A stretch of 64,000 nt of DNA from Schizophyllum amplum (taxonomy: Eukaryota > Basidiomycota > Agaricomycetes > Agaricales > Schizophyllaceae): NCBI GenBank assembly GCA_007026445.1, contig VDMD01000001.1, positions 1,488,001 to 1,552,000 on the forward strand, in the 5' to 3' direction. This document shows positions 60,111 to 64,000 of this stretch, piece by piece (the first letter of the stretch is position 1; the number at the start of each line of letters is the position of its first letter). The translations under genes and the position numbers were made by a program. The notes below the pieces were generated by a model. That model ran no database searches. It was not told where the DNA came from and saw only the letters and a program-made list of their open reading frames with translations.

Positions 60111-63100
60111 TTATATCTCATGCATCGGTTGCGATGCCATCGCCGACAGATACACCTCCCACGATTGCGTGCTAGTAGACACATCGATGATCAGCAATAT
60201 TCAAAGATTCAAGAGAAAACGAGAGCTCACTCGAACGCCGCCGGTGCGCTATTCCACATCGCCATTATATCGTCGTCTAGCACAAGATCCGGGTACGGCT
60301 CCTGCCCGCCATGCATGGAGGCATCGCCCGTATTAGAGGGAAGGTCGAGGCCTCCCGTGACTACGTTCCCTATGCCTTCGGTCGGCACGGAGCCCATATC
60401 TCCAGTGTCGGATATGCTCCTCATACCTCCAACCCCTGGTACGCTCCCCGTGCCTCCATCCCCTCCAATTGCGACAACCCCCACGTCGCCGCTGGCGCCA
60501 GTAAACCCAGACCACTGCGCGCTAAGCATATCCGCGGATATAGGAACCCCCGTTCCGGCAGCATTGCTGTTCCTCGCACCATCCTCCAGACCACGCATAT
60601 ACAAGTCCGCCGCAGCCATATATGACTCGTGTTCGGCCGTCGAGTACGGGTGCCCCGTGAAGCCATCGGATGGAAGGAGAGCGTGAGGGATGCGCGCGCT
60701 GCCGCCTGTCGGTGCATGCGCGCTGCCTCTCATGCTGGGTTCGCCGGTTCCATTACCCCTACCCATCCCAGCAGCTCCGCCCATCCCGGGCCTAGCCTCC
60801 CAGCTCTTGTCAAACTCGCCCGAGTGCATCATCGCCGCGGACGGCTGCCACCTAGCAGCCTCCGTCGAGGACTGCCAGCCCGCAGTTTCCGTCGGGGGCT
60901 TCCACCCAGTCGCATCGAAGTCGTCGTACGTGCGCTTCTTCGCAGAGCCGGCCGCGGTTTGAGAAGGAGGGAAGGAGAGAGGCCCAGAGGCTTGCTGAGT
61001 ACCGCCAAGCTGCTGAGCCCCACCCAACTGAGTCCCATTCACCTCTTGAGGACACGGCCGCGTCGAGCCGTCGGCCATTACGCACTGATGGAGTTCCTGT
61101 CCCCCGCTCTGAAGGTTCTGACCGCTGCCTTGGCTGTTGCCTTGATTAGATTGACGGTCGCCCTCCTGGCGCGGACAGCCCTCACTCAGACGCTGGCCCG
61201 GACAATTGCCCTGATACTGCTGTCCGTCGCGCCCTTGGCAGTGCTCGCCAATGGACAAGAGCTCCCTCAGCAGATCGTTGAAGCGGCCGGGGATGTGGTG
61301 GCTGCACAATGTTGGGTGAGCACATGGCGGAGGAGTGTGGAGGAGAAGTGTAAGAAGTGAGGAAAGTAGGCCGCGCCATAGAACGAAGGTAGCCATGGAG
61401 ACGATAAGAGGTCATTGGGAGGAAGTGAAAATAGAGATAAGAGAAGAAAGAGAAGACCAAGAGCACATACGTCTTCTCGCACTCGCTCAAAAATGCCATA
61501 CAGCTCTGAACATCGTGCATCTCGCGCTCCTGGTCAAGCGCCAACCCCCTTTTCCGCCCGCCCCAGATATTAAGAAGAAGGACGATGCCGGCGCTGAACG
61601 CTAAAATCTGCCAAGCACGTCAGTGATTTGCGAAAGGTCTGGAACGCCGGACGCAGTAGGTGCGCAACTCGCACAACTCGAGATGTAAAATCAACGAATG
61701 GACTCGACTCACAAACATCTGCGGCAACCTCAATATCCATCCCTTCTTTAGCTGGGCCTGCAACAATCGCGCGGACGATCGCGCCGCGTTCATGCATATC
61801 GCGAGCGACGGGAACGCCAGCGGGGATTCCTTGTGGATGAAAGGGCGGTGTATCTGAATCTGGATGTAATAATAGGCGCAGTAGAGCATCGAGCTCTGCA
61901 TGAAGGTGGTGCGGTCGTCGCGGTTGGGGTCCCAGCGCACTACGTAAGGTTAGGTGAGTGTTGAGTGAGCAATAAAGGTCAATCGTTATGGTGCGGGAGA
62001 AGCAAAAAAGAGGCGAATCAGAAAGGCAAGAACAAGAAGTACGATGGCCAGGAGGCAAGTGGAAAAAAACGCTTACGATAATGTGGTACGCTGTCCATCC
62101 ACTTATTCAATTCCGAGTCAAGCTCAGAAACAATACGCTGGTCCCAAGCGACTCCAGCCCGCCCGTTCTTCAATCGGAACTTGGCGGTGGTGTACAGGTT
62201 GCGGAAGGCGATGGAATGAAGGTCGACGACCTGGCGACTATGTAAGTAAGACGCGATCGACGGGAACCGGAACGGTCATCGCAGACATAGCGCGGTCATC
62301 GGATGTCGTAACCAACCTTGAGGAGCGTATTGAAGTACGTCGCCGTGCGGGCTAGCGTTCCCTCTGGTTGCATAAAGCTGCTTGAACCATCGGTGCTCTC
62401 CCAGTATTCATCATCGCACTCGATGGGAAACTCGACGTCGATACTGAGACACTATTCGTTCAGCCGCTGACCCAAGTAGACGCATCACACTCACTCATCA
62501 TGGTGTAGCGCGGTTGGACGGCCGAGGAATGCGCTCGACAGCCGGTCAAGAATGGTTAACGTCCTGTACATGATACGTTAGACCAACGAAAGGGAGCATG
62601 CCCGCATGCATACCAAAAAGCGCGCTTCCACTGCTCCGTCTGGGGCGTTTTCGTCGCACTACTTCGCCGATGCACGCCAACCTCCTCACAATAGCGCAGC
62701 GCCATGCCTAGCACATTCCACGAGCCTTGTGGTGTGTTCGTCGCATTGATGTACAGAATAACAAGCTGAGGATGGTGCGTCATGCCACAGATCATTTGGC
62801 CTGTCGAGGGGGCTTACGCAGTAGCATTGGATTTCGTGCAGCGACGATACCTCGAACAAGGACCGTCGCCGCATGAGATTAATCTGGTCGAAATAATCCC
62901 AGCCAGCAGAGAGCCTGTCGCCTGGGTCAAGCCAGGTTCGCGGCTCGTTCGTCACACGCGACGCCACTGCGCAAAGGGCGAGCACCATGCCACCGAAATC
63001 TCGGTCATGATGATGCAGGCCGCTTTGGAGTTCGCGCTCGAAAGTAGGGCGATGGAGGATGTTCAAAACAGGCTGCACGTCCGCAAAGAATACTTCAATA

Positions 63101-63912
63101 AGATGGCGCATCAGGTCCGGCTCGGGAAACCTATATGCGATGTGGGGAGCCTGATCGTCAAGCAAGCTGAGTTCCCAGGTCTCCATCTGCCAGAATTTGT
63201 CCCGCCGGATGAGGCGCTCGAAGCACTCCAGGCTCATCTTGCCGACATACTCCTCCTTGACGTTGAGAGCGGATTTCATAAGCATAAAGCTGCTCGACTT
63301 GCCGAAGAAGCGGAGAGGGAGCGATTGTATGTCGAGCTGTTTCAGCCTCTCGTTGAGCTCGTTCTGCGTGCGCTCGTCCTCGTCATCATCCACAATGTCT
63401 TCGGGAGATGAGCCCGCGACGAGCGCGAAAGATTCGGGGGAGTTGGATTCTGAGTTTGCGGAGCCCTTGGTAAGTTCTTTCGCAACATCCATGCCGGGGT
63501 TGAGCTGACGAAGGGCTGAGTATGCGTCAAGTGGCTTAGGAAGAGACACACCTTGTGCAATAACTCCTCCATCTTGTTGATGCGCGACTCCAGGTCCTCA
63601 ACATAGCGCTTCTGTGGTCCGCGCTTTCGAACAGGGATCGTGTGCGTGCACTCGAGGTTGAACGATATGCAGTTCGAGCAGCGGTTGCGGGGCATCTGGG
63701 AGCTGTCGCCTGCAAGCCATCAGCCGGGGGCGGGTACCTCTTTCGAGAGATCGCACATTTCGCTGCAAATAGGGTCAGCACTGTGCAGGGAGAGGGGACG
63801 AGATTGTACTCTTTCGCTTGCGACAGTGGTCGCATGCGCGGGGGAGACGCTTCTGTTTCTTGTTCGCGAGATTACTGATTCCAGGCGCAAAGTCGTCTTC
63901 GTCGGAGGACAT
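60111..63912 (-). CDS. Zn2Cys6 fungal transcription factor (tandem paralog C)
   Basis: The ATG at 63912 opens SSDEDDFAPGISN, then NKKQKRLPRACDHCRKRK and the same blocks as paralog B: RCSNCISFNLECTHTIPV, RYVEDLESRINKMEELLH, SSFMLMKSALNVKEEYVGK, RFPEPDLMRHLIEVFFADV, LNILHRPTFERELQSGLHHH, AWNVLGMALRYCEEVGVHRR-like, EFPIECDDEYWES-like and YYIQIQIHRPFIHKESPLAF. The tail is longer than in B, rich in Gly, Ser, Gln and Thr with repeated GGQ and AARWQ-type motifs, and ends DDDIMAMWSNAPA. The C-terminal exon stops with TAA at 60111-60113, where paralog B has TGA. The start-to-start distance between B and C is 4.85 kb. The window ends 88 bp beyond the start codon, so the promoter is not fully visible. 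Confidence 0.88.
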
Positions 63913-64000
63913 GATGGTGGGTGCGATGAGGCGGTTCACACGCGATCGCTGTTGAAGACATCGCCAAACGAACAATTCATCACCATCGCTGCCGGTCACC

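Noticed and set aside
1..64000. tRNA genes, rRNA and CRISPR arrays
   Set aside because: I looked for B-box-like GGTTCGA words with cloverleaf partners and for regularly spaced repeats and found none that hold up. A covariance-model scan would be the decisive check.

Overview
The window looks like a gene-dense stretch of a filamentous basidiomycete (Agaricomycete-type) nuclear genome. The evidence is GC-rich DNA, genes split by many short (about 45-70 nt) GT-AG introns, and a gene content made only of eukaryotic and fungal families (TFIIH subunits, Bre1, Chd1, Zn2Cys6 and ERT1-type regulators, fungal aspartic protease, APC/C subunit Cdc26). Most proteins become legible only after splicing. I joined exons by hand, so starts, stops and the junctions quoted are reliable where reading frame and family signature agree, while unquoted internal junctions are approximate.

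Layout. 1-5.0 kb: tail of a truncated gene, Cdc26 (-) divergent from a PRA1 Rab-acceptor protein (+), a broken MFS sugar transporter, then an HemK/Mtq1 release-factor methyltransferase (-). 5.6-7.8 kb: the gluconeogenesis regulator ERT1/AcuK (+). 9.2-10.7 kb: an orphan C2H2 zinc-finger gene (-). 11.1-28.1 kb: a mostly minus-strand run of Golgi CASP/COY1, mitoribosomal uS9m, the H2B ubiquitin ligase Bre1, an allantoicase-ureidoglycolate lyase fusion, a helical protein with a pore-former-like layout, and TFIIH subunit Tfb1, which is divergent from a PHOSPHO-type HAD phosphatase (+). 28.8-32.2 kb: a cytosolic-type GH3 beta-glucosidase with a PA14-like insert. 32.4-40.0 kb (-): a START/SRPBCC protein, a charged membrane-type hypothetical protein, an unassigned coding-like segment, TFIIH subunit Tfb4, an isoprenylcysteine methyltransferase-like protein, a decayed copy of the Tfb4 5' end, and threonine aspartase (TASP1-like). 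41.7-46.7 kb: the remodeler CHD1 (+).

The last 17 kb is the most accessory part. It holds a Zn2Cys6 regulator (47.3-50.8 kb, +), a 1.1 kb inverted-repeat structure with a MITE-like element having perfect 27-nt terminal inverted repeats nested inside it, a GPI-type aspartic protease with non-canonical active-site motifs (-), and two tandemly duplicated Zn2Cys6 regulators (55.3-59.1 and 60.1-63.9 kb, -) that are paralogs of the one at 47.3 kb.

The housekeeping genes include several that act together on transcribed chromatin: Bre1 (H2B ubiquitylation), Tfb1 and Tfb4 (TFIIH), and Chd1. The rest serve metabolism (purine nitrogen salvage, glucoside hydrolysis, gluconeogenesis control) and trafficking (PRA1, COY1). 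No tRNA, rRNA or CRISPR array was recognised.
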